64,000 nucleotides of DNA from Flavimarina sp. Hel_I_48 (GCF_000733945.1 NZ_JPOL01000003.1:248001-312000), one strand, 5' to 3'. Shown: positions 1 to 9,663, numbered from the stretch's first letter. Numbers and translations are program-made. Notes: generated by a model not told the origin, from the letters alone.

Positions 1-138
1 ATATTTTAGAAGATCAATGACCAGATTATCTTTTTTGTAGGCTTTAGGTACAATGAACTCCAGAAAAGAAGCAAACTGCTTCAAATCATCTTCATCATCT
101 CCCAGTATGGTAAAATTCTCTCTTTTATCTACTTGCAT
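1..138 (-). CDS. Small conserved protein, C-terminus outside window (partial)
   Basis: An open frame starts at the ATG complementary to 136-138 and runs off the left edge of the window, so 46 codons are visible. The product begins MQVDKRENFTILGDDEDD and is acidic at first, then more hydrophobic, with no signal peptide. It overlaps the 3' end of pyrB by 14 bases in a different frame, which suggests translational coupling in a pyrR-pyrB-this gene operon. In flavobacterial genomes a small protein of this kind often sits between pyrB and a ribonuclease Z gene (family knowledge, not seen here). The function is unknown. Confidence 0.6.
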   Translation of the reverse strand, partial: MQVDKRENFTILGDDEDDLKQFASFLEFIVPKAYKKDNLVIDLLKY

Positions 139-1066
139 TGTGTTTAATCTTTGAAGCCAGTAAATATATAACAGCCATTCTGACCGCGACTCCGTTTTCT
201 ACTTGATTTAAAATGATGGCCTGTTCAGAATCTGCCACATCACTGGTAATTTCAACCCCTCTGTTTATGGGTCCCGGGTGCATGATGACTATTTTCTTGT
301 CAAGATTATCCAGTATTTCTTTATTAAGGCCATATTGCTGTGTGTATTCCCGTGTTGACGGAAAATAACTGATATCCATTCGCTCGTTCTGCACACGAAG
401 CATATTGGCGACGTCGCACCATTGCAGCGCTTTTTGCAGGTTGAGTTCTACAGTTACACCCAGCGATTCAATATATCGTGGCATCAACGTTTTGGGTCCG
501 CACACTTTAACTTCCGCGCCAAGCATACGTAGCGCAAAAATATTGGAAAGCGCTACCCTACTATGCAAAATGTCACCCACGATAAGTACTTTTTTTCCGC
601 CCACATCGCCCAGTTGCCTCCGTATGGAATAACAATCCAGCAATGCCTGCGTGGGATGCTCGTGTGCCCCATCACCGGCATTGATAATACTTGCTTTGAT
701 ATTTTTTGAAAGGAAAACCCCGGCCCCGGGATTGGGATGGCGCATGACCACCATATCCACTTTCATGGCCAGGATGTTGTTTACGGTATCTATAAGCGTT
801 TCCCCTTTTTTTACAGAAGATGCCGCAGCTGAGAAATTGATCACATCTGCACTAAGCCGTTTTTCGGCGAGTTCAAAGGAAAGCTTGGTACGCGTACTGT
901 TCTCAAAAAAAAGATTGGCGATGGTGATATCCCGAAGCGACGGTACCTTTTTAATAGGTCTGTTGATGACTTCTTTAAAATGATCTGCCGTCTCAAAGAT
1001 CAGATCAATATCTGCCTTTGTTATATACTTTATACCCAATAAGTGGTTTACACTTAATTCGCTCAT
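125..1066 (-). CDS. pyrB: Aspartate carbamoyltransferase catalytic subunit
   Basis: Catalyses carbamoyl phosphate + L-aspartate to N-carbamoyl-L-aspartate, the committed step of cytosolic de novo pyrimidine synthesis. The 313-residue protein has the usual length of a catalytic chain. The carbamoyl-phosphate loop STRT is at residues 57-60 inside FFENSTRTKLSFE, and the HPTQALLD motif is at about 137-144. The C-terminal aspartate-binding half contains the expected HPGPINRG stretch. It lies 124 bases downstream of pyrR on the same strand, consistent with a pyr operon. No pyrI-type regulatory subunit gene is adjacent. Confidence 0.96.
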   Translation of the reverse strand: MSELSVNHLLGIKYITKADIDLIFETADHFKEVINRPIKKVPSLRDITIANLFFENSTRTKLSFELAEKRLSADVINFSAAASSVKKGETLIDTVNNILAMKVDMVVMRHPNPGAGVFLSKNIKASIINAGDGAHEHPTQALLDCYSIRRQLGDVGGKKVLIVGDILHSRVALSNIFALRMLGAEVKVCGPKTLMPRYIESLGVTVELNLQKALQWCDVANMLRVQNERMDISYFPSTREYTQQYGLNKEILDNLDKKIVIMHPGPINRGVEITSDVADSEQAIILNQVENGVAVRMAVIYLLASKIKHNASR

Positions 1067-1190
1067 TGCTCTGTTTATATTCCTGTTTTATGGCCTAAAA
1101 CTGCCATTTCAGTCTATTTTCAGTTTTCAATCAAAAAAACTGTATTTGAACTCTCTAGTGAAACTAATTTGAACCCCTAAAAACTACTTC

Positions 1191-1736
1191 TTAATCTTCA
1201 TTCTTTACCAGATATACAACATCTTCCCCGCCATTATCCGTCCAGCTTACTTTTACTTTTTCCCCTGGGATCGCATCTACCTGCCTCCCTCTATAATTGG
1301 GCTGAATAGGCAAATGCCGACTGAACCTACGGTCTATTAGTGTCAATAATTCTACTTCACTGGGCCTACCAAAACTTTGTATTGCGGTTAAGGCCGCGTT
1401 GATGCTGCGACCCGTATAGAGTACGTCATCTATAAAAACGACTTTCTTGTCTTCAACGATGAAATCTATCTTCGTTGAATTGGCTCCCAATGTTTTCTCA
1501 CCACGACGAAAATCGTCCCTGAAAAAAGTAATATCCAGATAGCCCAACTTGATTTCTGGCACCTCATAACTTTCCTCCAGCAGTTTTTTAATGCGCTCTG
1601 CCAGAAAAATGCCACGCGGCTGCAGTCCTATAAGGGCTGTATTTTTAAAATCGGTGTGGTTTTCAATAAGTTGACAGGCGAGTCTATTGAGGATAATGTG
1701 GATTTCTTTTGCGCTAAGCAATACTTTCTGACTCAT
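1191..1736 (-). CDS. pyrR: PyrR: pyr regulator / uracil phosphoribosyltransferase
   Basis: A 181-residue protein of the PyrR family, which binds UMP and pyr mRNA in Firmicutes and has uracil phosphoribosyltransferase activity. The PRPP-binding motif VVFIDDVLYTGRS is at residues 99-111, and GLQPRGIFLAERI near residue 37 is the usual N-terminal loop. It is the first gene of a pyrR-pyrB run, which supports a role in pyrimidine homeostasis. I could not see an attenuator hairpin with a U-tract in the pyrR-pyrB spacer, so RNA-level regulation here is only an inference from the family. Confidence 0.93.
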   Translation of the reverse strand: MSQKVLLSAKEIHIILNRLACQLIENHTDFKNTALIGLQPRGIFLAERIKKLLEESYEVPEIKLGYLDITFFRDDFRRGEKTLGANSTKIDFIVEDKKVVFIDDVLYTGRSINAALTAIQSFGRPSEVELLTLIDRRFSRHLPIQPNYRGRQVDAIPGEKVKVSWTDNGGEDVVYLVKNED

Positions 1737-1767
1737 AAGTAGGGTTGCTGTCGTCGTTCTACGACCG

Positions 1768-1775
1768 TAAAGATA
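1768..1775 (-). promoter_or_regulatory. Putative -7 box for pyrR
   Basis: TATCTTTA on the minus strand, 31 bases before the pyrR start, one base off the Bacteroidota -7 consensus TAnnTTTG. No clear -33 TTG element is visible. Confidence 0.3.
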
Positions 1776-1868
1776 GGGATTTTTTTAAATTAGACCATCA
1801 GGTTTTTCCATCCTCTTTACAGGTAAAAGCGAAATAGAAAGGAGAAAAAACTGAATTTTCTGAGCGTC

Positions 1869-2015
1869 CTACTCCTCGTCTTTCTTCTTTCCGAAGAAAT
1901 TAAAACCTAAAGGGATGGCAAGGAACAAAAAAAGAAATTTACCTGTTACCAGACCAATGATCGTAATCACGGCAAGCACTACCATAAGCCATTTCGAATT
2001 CAAGAAATTTCTCAA
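1869..2015 (-). CDS. Small membrane protein, 48 aa
   Basis: A short frame starting with TTG (no ATG in frame before an upstream TGA) encodes 48 residues: a basic N-terminus (LRNFLNSKW), a continuous hydrophobic core of about 27 residues forming one or two membrane passes, and a charged tail ending GKKKDEE. The hydrophobic core flanked by opposite-character ends, and its position in an otherwise unexplained gap between pyrR and the DUF4294 gene, argue that it is real. Comparable mini-proteins exist in related genomes to my knowledge, but I cannot name a family. The function is unknown. Confidence 0.55.
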   Translation of the reverse strand: MRNFLNSKWLMVVLAVITIIGLVTGKFLFLFLAIPLGFNFFGKKKDEE

Positions 2016-2055
2016 AATAAAGGTTGTTTTTGATCAAATTTTCGGTTAAAATTGG

Positions 2056-2754
2056 TCACTTTTTGACCCCTACAGTAGATTTTGCGGCGTCCCATTTGCT
2101 CATAAGTTCGAGGAAATTGTATTTCCCCGCGGGCTCCTGCCGTTCCAGTATTCCTGCCTGAAAAGAGCGCTGCAGGATGTCTTCAATCAGATAATCTTCT
2201 TCCACGTTTATGGGATCAAACTCCTGTTTCATGCTAATGTCAAAAAGACTGGCGGTGGTATTGAGCCAGAACGCCTTCCAGCCACTTCGGTATTCTTTGA
2301 CCAGGTCAAAAGTGGTTATACCGGTCTGCCGGTGAATGAGTTTTACCAGAATCTGCCCTTCGGTTCGACTTAGTTTTTTAAGCTGTTCCCCGAATTCATC
2401 CTGAACGTAACGCTGTATGATACGCGTATATTTGCGGCGCTGGCTGTTGCTTGACATACTGTCAAGCCGCTCGTTGAGCTCCAGAAAACGATCTGCGGCG
2501 AGCTTTGCGTAGGGATACACTTTTCGGGTTTTTCTGCGAAGGATCAAATACTTGCGCCTATCCAGCTGATTCTTGAATTTCAGTCTGTTAAAAATAAAGA
2601 CTTCGGCCAGTGGGATTGCGTCTGTAAGCGTGCTGTCATTATCCATGAAATAATACTCCACCTGCGTGGAATCTATAATATTTTCAGGAGGGATCTGGGC
2701 AAAAAGGGTTCCTGCGGTACTTAAAACCAAAAATAGGATCAATCTGTTCACCAT
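2056..2754 (-). CDS. DUF4294 domain-containing secreted protein
   Basis: A 232-residue protein with a Sec signal peptide (MVNRLILFLVLSTAGTLFAQ, cleavage near residue 20). The rest matches the flavobacterial DUF4294 family: a strongly basic helical stretch RRKYLILRRKTRKVYPYAK near residues 76-94, followed by ADRFLELNERLDSM. The family is restricted to Bacteroidota and has no established function; export to the periplasm is inferred from the signal peptide. A TAnnTTTG box lies 32 bases upstream, so it probably has its own promoter. Confidence 0.85.
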   Translation of the reverse strand: MVNRLILFLVLSTAGTLFAQIPPENIIDSTQVEYYFMDNDSTLTDAIPLAEVFIFNRLKFKNQLDRRKYLILRRKTRKVYPYAKLAADRFLELNERLDSMSSNSQRRKYTRIIQRYVQDEFGEQLKKLSRTEGQILVKLIHRQTGITTFDLVKEYRSGWKAFWLNTTASLFDISMKQEFDPINVEEDYLIEDILQRSFQAGILERQEPAGKYNFLELMSKWDAAKSTVGVKK

Positions 2755-2785
2755 TTTTTAAATAGGGGTTGTGCGAAAACTGTTC

Positions 2786-2793
2786 CAAAAGTA
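2786..2793 (-). promoter_or_regulatory. Putative -7 box for the DUF4294 gene
   Basis: Exact TAnnTTTG match (TACTTTTG, minus strand), 31 bases upstream of the ATG. No convincing -33 TTG. Confidence 0.4.
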
Positions 2794-2859
2794 AGGAATA
2801 GCCCTATAACGTTCATTATTTGACTTTAATATTCTTAAATTAGCGCAAAATGAATTTTT

Positions 2860-3945
2860 ATGACTGAAAGCATATTGAATGAAGACTCTCTGGATTTTTT
2901 AGAGAGATACTTAAACAACGCCGCACCTACCGGTTACGAGTGGGACGGACAAAAATTATGGATGGATTACCTGCGTCCCTACGTGGATGAATTCATCACA
3001 GATACCTACGGCACCGCGGTGGGCGTGATCAATCCCCAGGCAAAATATAAAGTAGTTATTGAAGGCCATGCGGATGAAATCTCCTGGTATGTCAATTATA
3101 TTACAGACAATGGCCTTATTTATGTCATACGCAATGGCGGAAGCGATCATCAGATCGCGCCTTCAAAAATGGTAAATATTCATACCAAAGAGGGTATCGT
3201 AAAAGGCGTTTTTGGCTGGCCGGCAATCCACACCCGTGATAAAAGCGATGAAAAAGCACCAAAACCTGACAATATATTCATTGATATAGGTGCAAAGGAC
3301 AAAGATGAAGTTGAAAAAATGGGCGTGCACGTAGGTTGCGTAATCACCTATCCTGATACCTTTACCATTCTCAACAAAGATAAATTTGTATGTCGCGCCC
3401 TTGATAACCGAATGGGCGGATTTATGATTGCCGAAGTTGCGCGTTTGCTCAAAGAAAACAACAACGAACTTGATTTTGGACTGTACGTGGTCAATTCCGT
3501 ACAGGAAGAAATTGGTCTGCGCGGTGCGGAAATGATCACGCACACGATCAAACCAAATGCTGCCATCATAACCGATGTTACGCACGATACGACCACGCCC
3601 ATGATCGAGAAAAAGACCACTGGTCTTGCCGAAATAGGAAAAGGCCCGGTGATAACTTACGCCCCTGCCGTGCAACAGCGCTTTAGGGATCTTATCATTG
3701 ACGCGGCCCAGGAAAAGAACATACCTTTTCAACGTGCGGCCAGCAGCCGTGCAACGGGAACAGATACAGACGCTTTTGCCTACAGCAATGGCGGCGTTCC
3801 TTCTGCACTTATAAGTTTACCGTTGCGCTACATGCACACCACGGTAGAAATGGTACATCGCGAAGATGTGGAAAATGTGATACGCCTTATTTACGAAAGC
3901 GTTCTTAAAATAGAAAACGGACAAAAATTCAGTTATTTTGACTAA
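2860..3945 (+). CDS. M42 family metallopeptidase (glutamyl aminopeptidase / deblocking aminopeptidase type)
   Basis: A 361-residue cytosolic dinuclear-metal aminopeptidase. The family ligand pattern is complete: H70 and D72 in VVIEGHADEIS, bridging D182 in RALDNRMGG, catalytic pair E216-E217 in VQEEIGLRG, D239 in ITDVTHD and H326 in RYMHTTVEM. M42 enzymes form tetrahedral dodecamers that trim short peptides; the substrate preference here is unknown. No signal peptide is present. It is monocistronic and convergent with the msrB gene across a bidirectional terminator. Confidence 0.92.
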   Translation: MTESILNEDSLDFLERYLNNAAPTGYEWDGQKLWMDYLRPYVDEFITDTYGTAVGVINPQAKYKVVIEGHADEISWYVNYITDNGLIYVIRNGGSDHQIAPSKMVNIHTKEGIVKGVFGWPAIHTRDKSDEKAPKPDNIFIDIGAKDKDEVEKMGVHVGCVITYPDTFTILNKDKFVCRALDNRMGGFMIAEVARLLKENNNELDFGLYVVNSVQEEIGLRGAEMITHTIKPNAAIITDVTHDTTTPMIEKKTTGLAEIGKGPVITYAPAVQQRFRDLIIDAAQEKNIPFQRAASSRATGTDTDAFAYSNGGVPSALISLPLRYMHTTVEMVHREDVENVIRLIYESVLKIENGQKFSYFD

Positions 3946-3962
3946 TTAATGTCGGTTTTGAC

Positions 3963-4004
3963 AAAAAAAATCCCGCTCTGCTCAACGGCAAAGCGGGATT
4001 TTTT
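3963..4004. terminator. Bidirectional terminator between M42 peptidase and msrB
   Basis: Stem ATCCCGCT / AGCGGGAT (3970-3977 with 3992-3999) with an A-tract before and a T-tract after, so it can stop transcription from both converging genes. Confidence 0.85.
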
Positions 4005-4019
4005 ATGCTTTGAAAATTC

Positions 4020-4568
4020 TTACTTCGTCTCTTCTTCATCCGCCGGGACAAATTTCATCGCGGCAGAATTAATGCAGTAACGCAAACCGGTAGGCTCTGG
4101 CCCATCATTGAACACGTGGCCCAGATGCAATCCAGTGGATTTTTCGATCACTTCGTCACGGGACATGCCCAGGCTATTATCTTTCACCCAAATCACCGAG
4201 CCGTCTTTAATAGGCTTTGAAAATGCGGGCCAACCACTGCCAGAATCAAATTTATCTTCAGAACTAAAAAGAGGCTCGCCAGTTGCTGCGCTTACGTAGG
4301 TTCCTTTTTTGTGATTGTCAAAATAAGGATTTTTAAAAGGAGGTTCCGTTCCTTTTTCTACCATGATATTATATTCTGTGTCCGTCAGTTTTTCTTTCCA
4401 GACCTTGTCAGGCTCTGCTTCCGGAAAATCTTTGTCCATTGTGGCCATTTTATCGCCTTCCGTCATGGCCTCACCATTTTTCTCAGGTTTATCCTGACAG
4501 GAAACCTGACTTAGGCCTAAAAATGTGGCCATTGCCATTATTGTAAAACTTTGTTTTATCGTTCTCAT
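4020..4568 (-). CDS. msrB: Peptide-methionine (R)-S-oxide reductase MsrB, probable lipoprotein
   Basis: Reduces methionine-R-sulfoxide in proteins. The 182-residue product starts with a signal sequence ending in SQVSC (Cys24), a plausible though weak lipobox, so it is probably anchored in the cell envelope. The MsrB fold is at about residues 60-178: SGSGWPAF, TGLHLGHVF, and catalytic Cys165 in RYCIN. Both CxxC pairs that bind zinc in many MsrB proteins are absent (the first reads VSAATG), placing it in the zinc-free subgroup. A monocistronic envelope MsrB would repair oxidised surface proteins. Confidence 0.9.
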   Translation of the reverse strand: MRTIKQSFTIMAMATFLGLSQVSCQDKPEKNGEAMTEGDKMATMDKDFPEAEPDKVWKEKLTDTEYNIMVEKGTEPPFKNPYFDNHKKGTYVSAATGEPLFSSEDKFDSGSGWPAFSKPIKDGSVIWVKDNSLGMSRDEVIEKSTGLHLGHVFNDGPEPTGLRYCINSAAMKFVPADEEETK

Positions 4569-4771
4569 AATATGATTTTTGTCTTCAATTCAGTAAAAAC
4601 TAAGTTCTTTGTATGTCGTTTGAAAACTATTGTACTTTCAGCAGAAAACCGCTAAATTCCCGTTAAAATCGGCTTAAAACAGTCCATATTTTAGCTTAAA
4701 ACAAAGTTTTCTTTCAAAATTTCTGAAACTTATTTCACATTTCGTTATTAGAAAAGAATCCCCTTTGCCTA

Positions 4772-4779
4772 TAATTTTG
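4772..4779 (+). promoter_or_regulatory. Putative -7 box immediately before topoisomerase IB start
   Basis: Exact TAnnTTTG (TAATTTTG) ending four bases before the ATG at 4784. If used, transcription would begin at or in the start codon, giving a leaderless mRNA. No -33 TTG is seen at the usual distance. Confidence 0.35.
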
Positions 4780-4783
4780 AATT

Positions 4784-5860
4784 ATGACAATTTCTGAAAA
4801 AAATCTTGAGAATCTATTACATAATCCAGAAGCTGCGGCAACCTTTGCTGATTTGATCTATGTAACGGAAGAACACCTCACCATTGCCCGCAAACGTAAT
4901 AAGGATGGTTTTACCTATGACAGGGATGGCAAAGCCATTAAGACCAAAAAGATTCTTAAACGAATTGATGAACTTGTCATACCCCCGGCATGGGAAGAAG
5001 TGCTTATAGCCGAACCAGAAAATGGTCATTTACAGGCGGTGGGCCGTGATGATAAGAGCAGGAAAGTCTATCTCTATCATGCCAACTGGAGCAAATTGCG
5101 CAATGAGACCAAGTTCTTTAAAATGGCCGCATTTGCAAATATTCTTCCTCAGATAAGAAAGCAGGTGGATGCTGATCTGGATGAAAAAGAAATGACCCAG
5201 CGCAAAGTACTTGCCCTGGTCATACGGCTTATGGAAGAAACCCATATACGTATAGGTAATGAGAGTTATGCCCGCAATAACAAAACCTATGGCCTTTCTA
5301 CCCTGCGCAACCGTCATGTAAAAACGACCTCAAAAAATATGGTCTTTAAATTTGTGGGGAAGAAAAGTGTGGAGCATGAAGTTTCCATTGATGATAAAAG
5401 ACTTGTGGAACTGGTCAATCAATGTGAGGAAATCCCGGGTTGGGAGCTTTTTCAATATTATGATGAAGATGGTACAAAACACCGCATAGACAGCGGGATG
5501 GTAAATGATTATATTCACGATATAAGCGGCGATCTTTTTTCGGCAAAAGATTTTAGGACCTGGGCGGCGACTGTTATTTTCTTTGAAAAAATGCGGGAGC
5601 TAGGTTATATAGAAGAAGAAAAGCAGAACGCTAAAAACCTGCTTATTGGTTACGATGCGGCTTCAGAAGGTTTGGGAAATACGCGCGATGTGGTACGCAA
5701 TTATTATGTACATCCACACATAGTTAAAAGTTATGAAACTGGCGACATCGTCCCTTATTTTGAAAAAGCCGAAAAGTTAAAGGCTTCAAAGGCAGAGCGC
5801 TTCTCCCCTAGTGAAAAAGTCATAACAGAAATGCTAGGTAAATATGAGGTGAATTTCTAA
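4784..5860 (+). CDS. DNA topoisomerase IB
   Basis: A 358-residue bacterial type IB topoisomerase (poxvirus-like), which relaxes supercoils through a 3'-phosphotyrosyl intermediate. The N-terminal beta domain covers about residues 20-120, the catalytic domain the rest. Visible active-site elements are R156 in IRIGNE, K193/K194 ahead of SVEHEV, R258 in KDFRTW, and the nucleophile Tyr308 in RNYYVHP. The length is normal for the family. These enzymes are accessory in bacteria and often acquired; codon use here looks like that of its neighbours. It is monocistronic. Confidence 0.93.
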   Translation: MTISEKNLENLLHNPEAAATFADLIYVTEEHLTIARKRNKDGFTYDRDGKAIKTKKILKRIDELVIPPAWEEVLIAEPENGHLQAVGRDDKSRKVYLYHANWSKLRNETKFFKMAAFANILPQIRKQVDADLDEKEMTQRKVLALVIRLMEETHIRIGNESYARNNKTYGLSTLRNRHVKTTSKNMVFKFVGKKSVEHEVSIDDKRLVELVNQCEEIPGWELFQYYDEDGTKHRIDSGMVNDYIHDISGDLFSAKDFRTWAATVIFFEKMRELGYIEEEKQNAKNLLIGYDAASEGLGNTRDVVRNYYVHPHIVKSYETGDIVPYFEKAEKLKASKAERFSPSEKVITEMLGKYEVNF

Positions 5861-5948
5861 AAACCTGTCTCTTAAAAAACTTTAATTACTTCTTCCCCCA
5901 TATAATTCTCTTTTATAACACTACATTTTCTCCTTCAGACTTTTAAAG

Positions 5949-5956
5949 TACCTTTG
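5949..5956 (+). promoter_or_regulatory. Putative -7 box for uvrA
   Basis: Exact TAnnTTTG (TACCTTTG), giving a leader of roughly 105 bases before the chosen uvrA start. The leader holds a small hairpin TCCCAAA/TTTGGGA at 6025-6041. Confidence 0.4.
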
Positions 5957-6065
5957 CAACCTTAAAATTTAGGTTGAAGAATTGTAGGAACTTTAATTTG
6001 AAAAGGATAACCTAATTTTTAAGATCCCAAAAACTTTGGGAACACAACACACGAGTTTCACAACA

Positions 6066-8957
6066 ATGGCAGAAACACAAGAATACATTGAGGTTTACGG
6101 CGCACGCGCGCACAACCTTAAAAATATAGATGTTAATATACCACGGGAAAAACTGGTCGTAATCACCGGATTATCTGGAAGTGGTAAAAGTTCGCTGGCT
6201 TTTGATACGATTTACGCGGAGGGTCAACGGCGTTATATAGAGACATTTTCAGCCTATGCACGGCAATTTCTGGGCGGTCTGGAACGTCCTGATGTAGATA
6301 AAATTCAGGGTTTGTCACCGGTTATTGCCATTGAGCAAAAAACGACCAGTAAAAGTCCGCGGTCTACCGTTGGAACCATTACCGAAATTTATGATTTCCT
6401 GCGGCTCCTTTTTGCCCGTGCCAGCGATGCGTATAGCTACGTGACCGGGGAGAAAATGGTTAGTTATAGCGACGAGCAAATCAAAGATCTTATCCTTTCG
6501 GAATTCAATAATAAACGCATCAATATTCTGGCCCCGGTGATACGAAGCCGGAAAGGACATTACCGCGAACTTTTTGAGCAGATTGCCAAACAGGGATTTG
6601 TAAAGGTTCGTGCTGATGGCGAGATCCTCGACCTTAAAAAGGGCATGAAACTCGACCGTTATAAAACACACGAGATCGAGATTGTGATAGACCGCCTGCA
6701 GGTAACTGACAGTACCGATATGAATAAGCGGCTGCTGGAAACCATCAATACGGCGATGTATCATGGGGAAGATGTACTTATGGTGCTGGATCAGGACAGT
6801 GGCGAGGCGCGTTATTTTAGCCGGAATTTGATGTGCCCTACTTCTGGGATTTCTTATCCCAATCCAGAACCAAACAACTTTTCCTTCAACTCTCCAAAAG
6901 GGGCCTGCCCCAAATGTAATGGAATAGGGGAATTGTATGTGGTCAACCCTGATAAAATCATCCCAGATCGCAAAAAATCGATCAAATCCGGAGGTCTTGC
7001 ACCGCATGGACCGCAAAAAAGCAATTGGATCTTTAAACAACTGGAGATCATTGCGCAGCGCTACAATTTCAAACTTACCGATGCCATTAACAAGATCCCA
7101 AAAGAGGGGCTTGATATGATCATGAACGGTGGTAATGAAAAATTTGACCATGAGTCAAAAAGTCTGGGAATCACACGCAATTTAAAAATCGATTTTGAAG
7201 GTGTCGCACCTTTTATAGAAAGTACATTTCATAATAATGATTCGGCGAGTTTGCGCAGATGGGCAAAAGCGTACATGGATAAAATTATATGTCCAGAATG
7301 TGAAGGCGCCCGACTTACAAAAGAGTCGCTTTATTTCCGCATAAGCGAAAAAAGTATTGCAGACCTGGCCATGATGGATATCAACCAACTTGCCGCCTGG
7401 TTTGAAAATCTTACGCCGCAACTTAGCGAAAAGCAGATCGCTATTGCTTCAGAAATATTAAAAGAGATCAATACCCGCATCCAGTTTCTTATTGATGTGG
7501 GGCTGACGTATTTGTCACTCCACCGCAGTTCAAAATCACTTTCTGGCGGGGAAGCACAGCGTATACGGCTGGCCACGCAGATAGGTTCACAGTTGGTAGG
7601 CGTCCTTTATATTCTTGACGAACCCAGTATTGGCCTGCATCAGCGGGACAATGATCGTTTGATACGATCCCTGGAAGCACTACGGGATATTGGTAATTCG
7701 GTAATCGTGGTGGAGCATGATAAAGACATGATCTTAAAGGCAGATCATGTTATAGACATAGGTCCCAGAGCTGGTAAACACGGCGGCGAGATTATAAGTC
7801 AGGGAACGCCTGCAGATCTGGAACATCAGAATACGCTTACCGCACAGTACTTAAATGGTCAAAAAGGGATTTTAATTCCGGCGGAACGCCGAAAAGGAAA
7901 CGGTAAGGAAATCATTCTTAAAGGCGCCACGGGAAACAACCTGAAAAAAGTGGATCTCAAGATTCCATTGGGAAAAATGATTTTGGTCACTGGTGTTTCC
8001 GGTAGCGGTAAATCTACCCTGATCAATGAGACCCTCTACCCTATCATGAATGCCCATTATTTTAATGGGGTAAAAAAACCAAAACCCTATAAAAGTATCA
8101 AAGGGCTTGATGAATGTGATAAGGTCATTGATATCAATCAAACCCCTATAGGCCGAACACCGCGCTCCAATCCTGCCACTTATACCGGTGTTTTTAGCGA
8201 AATACGCAGTTTATTTGCCAAAATTCCAGAATCGCTCATTCGCGGTTACAAACCCGGTCGTTTCAGCTTTAACGTGAAAGGCGGTCGTTGCGAAACCTGT
8301 CGTGGTGGCGGTTTGCGGGTTATAGAAATGAATTTCCTACCTGACGTTTACGTGGAATGTGAAACCTGCCAGGGAAAAAGATTTAACAGGGAAACACTTG
8401 AAATTCGATATAAAGGTAAGTCCATTGCTGATGTGCTGGAAATGACCATCAATGAAGCGGTTGAATTTTTTGAGCCCATCCCTAAGATTTACCGAAAGGT
8501 AAAAACCATAAAAGATGTTGGTTTAGGTTATATTTCCCTCGGGCAGCAGTCTACGACACTTTCCGGTGGCGAGGCGCAGCGCATTAAACTGGCAACAGAA
8601 CTTTCCAAACGGGATACAGGAAATACTTTTTACATTCTTGATGAACCCACGACCGGTCTTCATTTTGAAGATATCAGGGTATTGCTGGAAGTTCTGGATA
8701 AATTAGTGAACAAAGGAAATACCGTTCTTATCATAGAACACAATATGGATGTTATTAAAGTTGCAGACCATATTATAGACATAGGCCCTGAAGGCGGAAA
8801 CGCTGGTGGCGAAATTGTAGCACAGGGAACTCCGGAAGAATTGGTGAAAGCCAATAAAGGCTACACTGCTACGTTCTTAAAAGACGAACTTGCAGCTTCA
8901 AAACCCAGAACAAAGATTAAAAAAACAAAGAAAAAGGCTAAAAAACAGCCTAAATAA
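6066..8957 (+). CDS. uvrA: Excinuclease ABC subunit A
   Basis: DNA damage recognition ATPase of nucleotide excision repair, acting as a dimer that loads UvrB. The 963-residue protein has two ABC modules: Walker A GLSGSGKS at residues 35-42 and GVSGSGKS in the second half, each followed by the signature LSGGEAQRI. Zinc-binding cysteine pairs are visible in CPKCNG, CPECEG, CETCRG and CETCQG. The start at 6066 ([10 protein letters not shown]) fits the family better than an in-frame ATG 30 bases upstream. The C-terminus carries an unusual lysine-rich tail ([14 protein letters not shown]), likely to add DNA affinity. The LOG-family gene starts 16 bases after the stop, so they are probably co-transcribed. 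Confidence 0.97.
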   Translation: MAETQEYIEVYGARAHNLKNIDVNIPREKLVVITGLSGSGKSSLAFDTIYAEGQRRYIETFSAYARQFLGGLERPDVDKIQGLSPVIAIEQKTTSKSPRSTVGTITEIYDFLRLLFARASDAYSYVTGEKMVSYSDEQIKDLILSEFNNKRINILAPVIRSRKGHYRELFEQIAKQGFVKVRADGEILDLKKGMKLDRYKTHEIEIVIDRLQVTDSTDMNKRLLETINTAMYHGEDVLMVLDQDSGEARYFSRNLMCPTSGISYPNPEPNNFSFNSPKGACPKCNGIGELYVVNPDKIIPDRKKSIKSGGLAPHGPQKSNWIFKQLEIIAQRYNFKLTDAINKIPKEGLDMIMNGGNEKFDHESKSLGITRNLKIDFEGVAPFIESTFHNNDSASLRRWAKAYMDKIICPECEGARLTKESLYFRISEKSIADLAMMDINQLAAWFENLTPQLSEKQIAIASEILKEINTRIQFLIDVGLTYLSLHRSSKSLSGGEAQRIRLATQIGSQLVGVLYILDEPSIGLHQRDNDRLIRSLEALRDIGNSVIVVEHDKDMILKADHVIDIGPRAGKHGGEIISQGTPADLEHQNTLTAQYLNGQKGILIPAERRKGNGKEIILKGATGNNLKKVDLKIPLGKMILVTGVSGSGKSTLINETLYPIMNAHYFNGVKKPKPYKSIKGLDECDKVIDINQTPIGRTPRSNPATYTGVFSEIRSLFAKIPESLIRGYKPGRFSFNVKGGRCETCRGGGLRVIEMNFLPDVYVECETCQGKRFNRETLEIRYKGKSIADVLEMTINEAVEFFEPIPKIYRKVKTIKDVGLGYISLGQQSTTLSGGEAQRIKLATELSKRDTGNTFYILDEPTTGLHFEDIRVLLEVLDKLVNKGNTVLIIEHNMDVIKVADHIIDIGPEGGNAGGEIVAQGTPEELVKANKGYTATFLKDELAASKPRTKIKKTKKKAKKQPK

Positions 8958-8973
8958 CCCCAAAAATGACATT

Positions 8974-9663
8974 ATGAGGATTGAAAATCAACCAAAAGGT
9001 TGGAACGAAAATAAAACAAACGACTCCTGGGCCATATTTAAAATCATGGGCGAGTTTGTCAATGGTTTTGAAAAGTTGAGCCGTATAGGGCCGTGTGTAT
9101 CTATTTTTGGAAGTGCGCGTACCAAGCCTGATCACAAACTTTACAAACTGGCTTCTTCCATCGCTCAGAAGATTGTAGATAATGGTTATGGCGTTATCAC
9201 TGGTGGTGGTCCCGGAATTATGGAGGCTGCCAATAAAGGCGCTCACCTGGCGGGTGGAACTTCCGTGGGACTTAATATTGACCTTCCTTTTGAGCAACAT
9301 GACAACCCGTATATAGACAGCGATAAAAGTATCAATTTTGACTACTTTTTTGTGCGTAAGGTGATGTTCGTAAAATATTCTCAGGGTTTTGTGGTTATGC
9401 CGGGAGGTTTTGGAACACTTGACGAACTTTTTGAAGCCATAACACTTATTCAAACCCACAAAATTGACAAATTTCCGATTATTTTGGTGGGGCGTGAATT
9501 CTGGCAGGATTTGATGGGATGGATCAGGAAGACGCTTCTGGAAGGATATTCTAATATAAGTGACCTTGATGTGGATCTCATACATCTGGTGGATACCGAA
9601 GACGAAGTTCTTGAAGTTCTTAATAATTTTTATGCGGAATATAACCTAAGCCCCAACTTCTAA
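8974..9663 (+). CDS. LOG family protein (cytokinin riboside 5'-monophosphate phosphoribohydrolase-like, TIGR00730)
   Basis: A 229-residue Rossmann-fold protein with both family motifs: GGGPGIMEAAN at residues 77-87 and PGGFGTLDE at 143-151, which form the nucleotide-monophosphate pocket. Members cleave the N-glycosidic bond of nucleoside monophosphates (AMP or cytokinin nucleotides); the in vivo role in non-plant bacteria is unsettled. The ATG at 8974 is chosen because an earlier in-frame start would lie inside uvrA and add a low-complexity segment. It follows uvrA by 16 bases and ends at a perfect inverted repeat that begins with its own stop codon. Confidence 0.9.
   Translation: MRIENQPKGWNENKTNDSWAIFKIMGEFVNGFEKLSRIGPCVSIFGSARTKPDHKLYKLASSIAQKIVDNGYGVITGGGPGIMEAANKGAHLAGGTSVGLNIDLPFEQHDNPYIDSDKSINFDYFFVRKVMFVKYSQGFVVMPGGFGTLDELFEAITLIQTHKIDKFPIILVGREFWQDLMGWIRKTLLEGYSNISDLDVDLIHLVDTEDEVLEVLNNFYAEYNLSPNF

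Noticed and set aside
1067..1190. Possible PyrR attenuator in the pyrR-pyrB spacer.
   Set aside because: No stable stem with a U-tract or alternative anti-terminator could be recognised.
3163..3732. Long antisense open frame within the M42 peptidase gene.
   Set aside because: It is a codon-bias shadow of a conserved gene with no independent homology or promoter.
6025..6041. Seven-base hairpin in the uvrA leader.
   Set aside because: Short and without a T-tract; no regulatory pattern such as a LexA box is evident.
6315..7151. Long antisense open frame within uvrA.
   Set aside because: Same reason; the sense strand has complete UvrA motifs.
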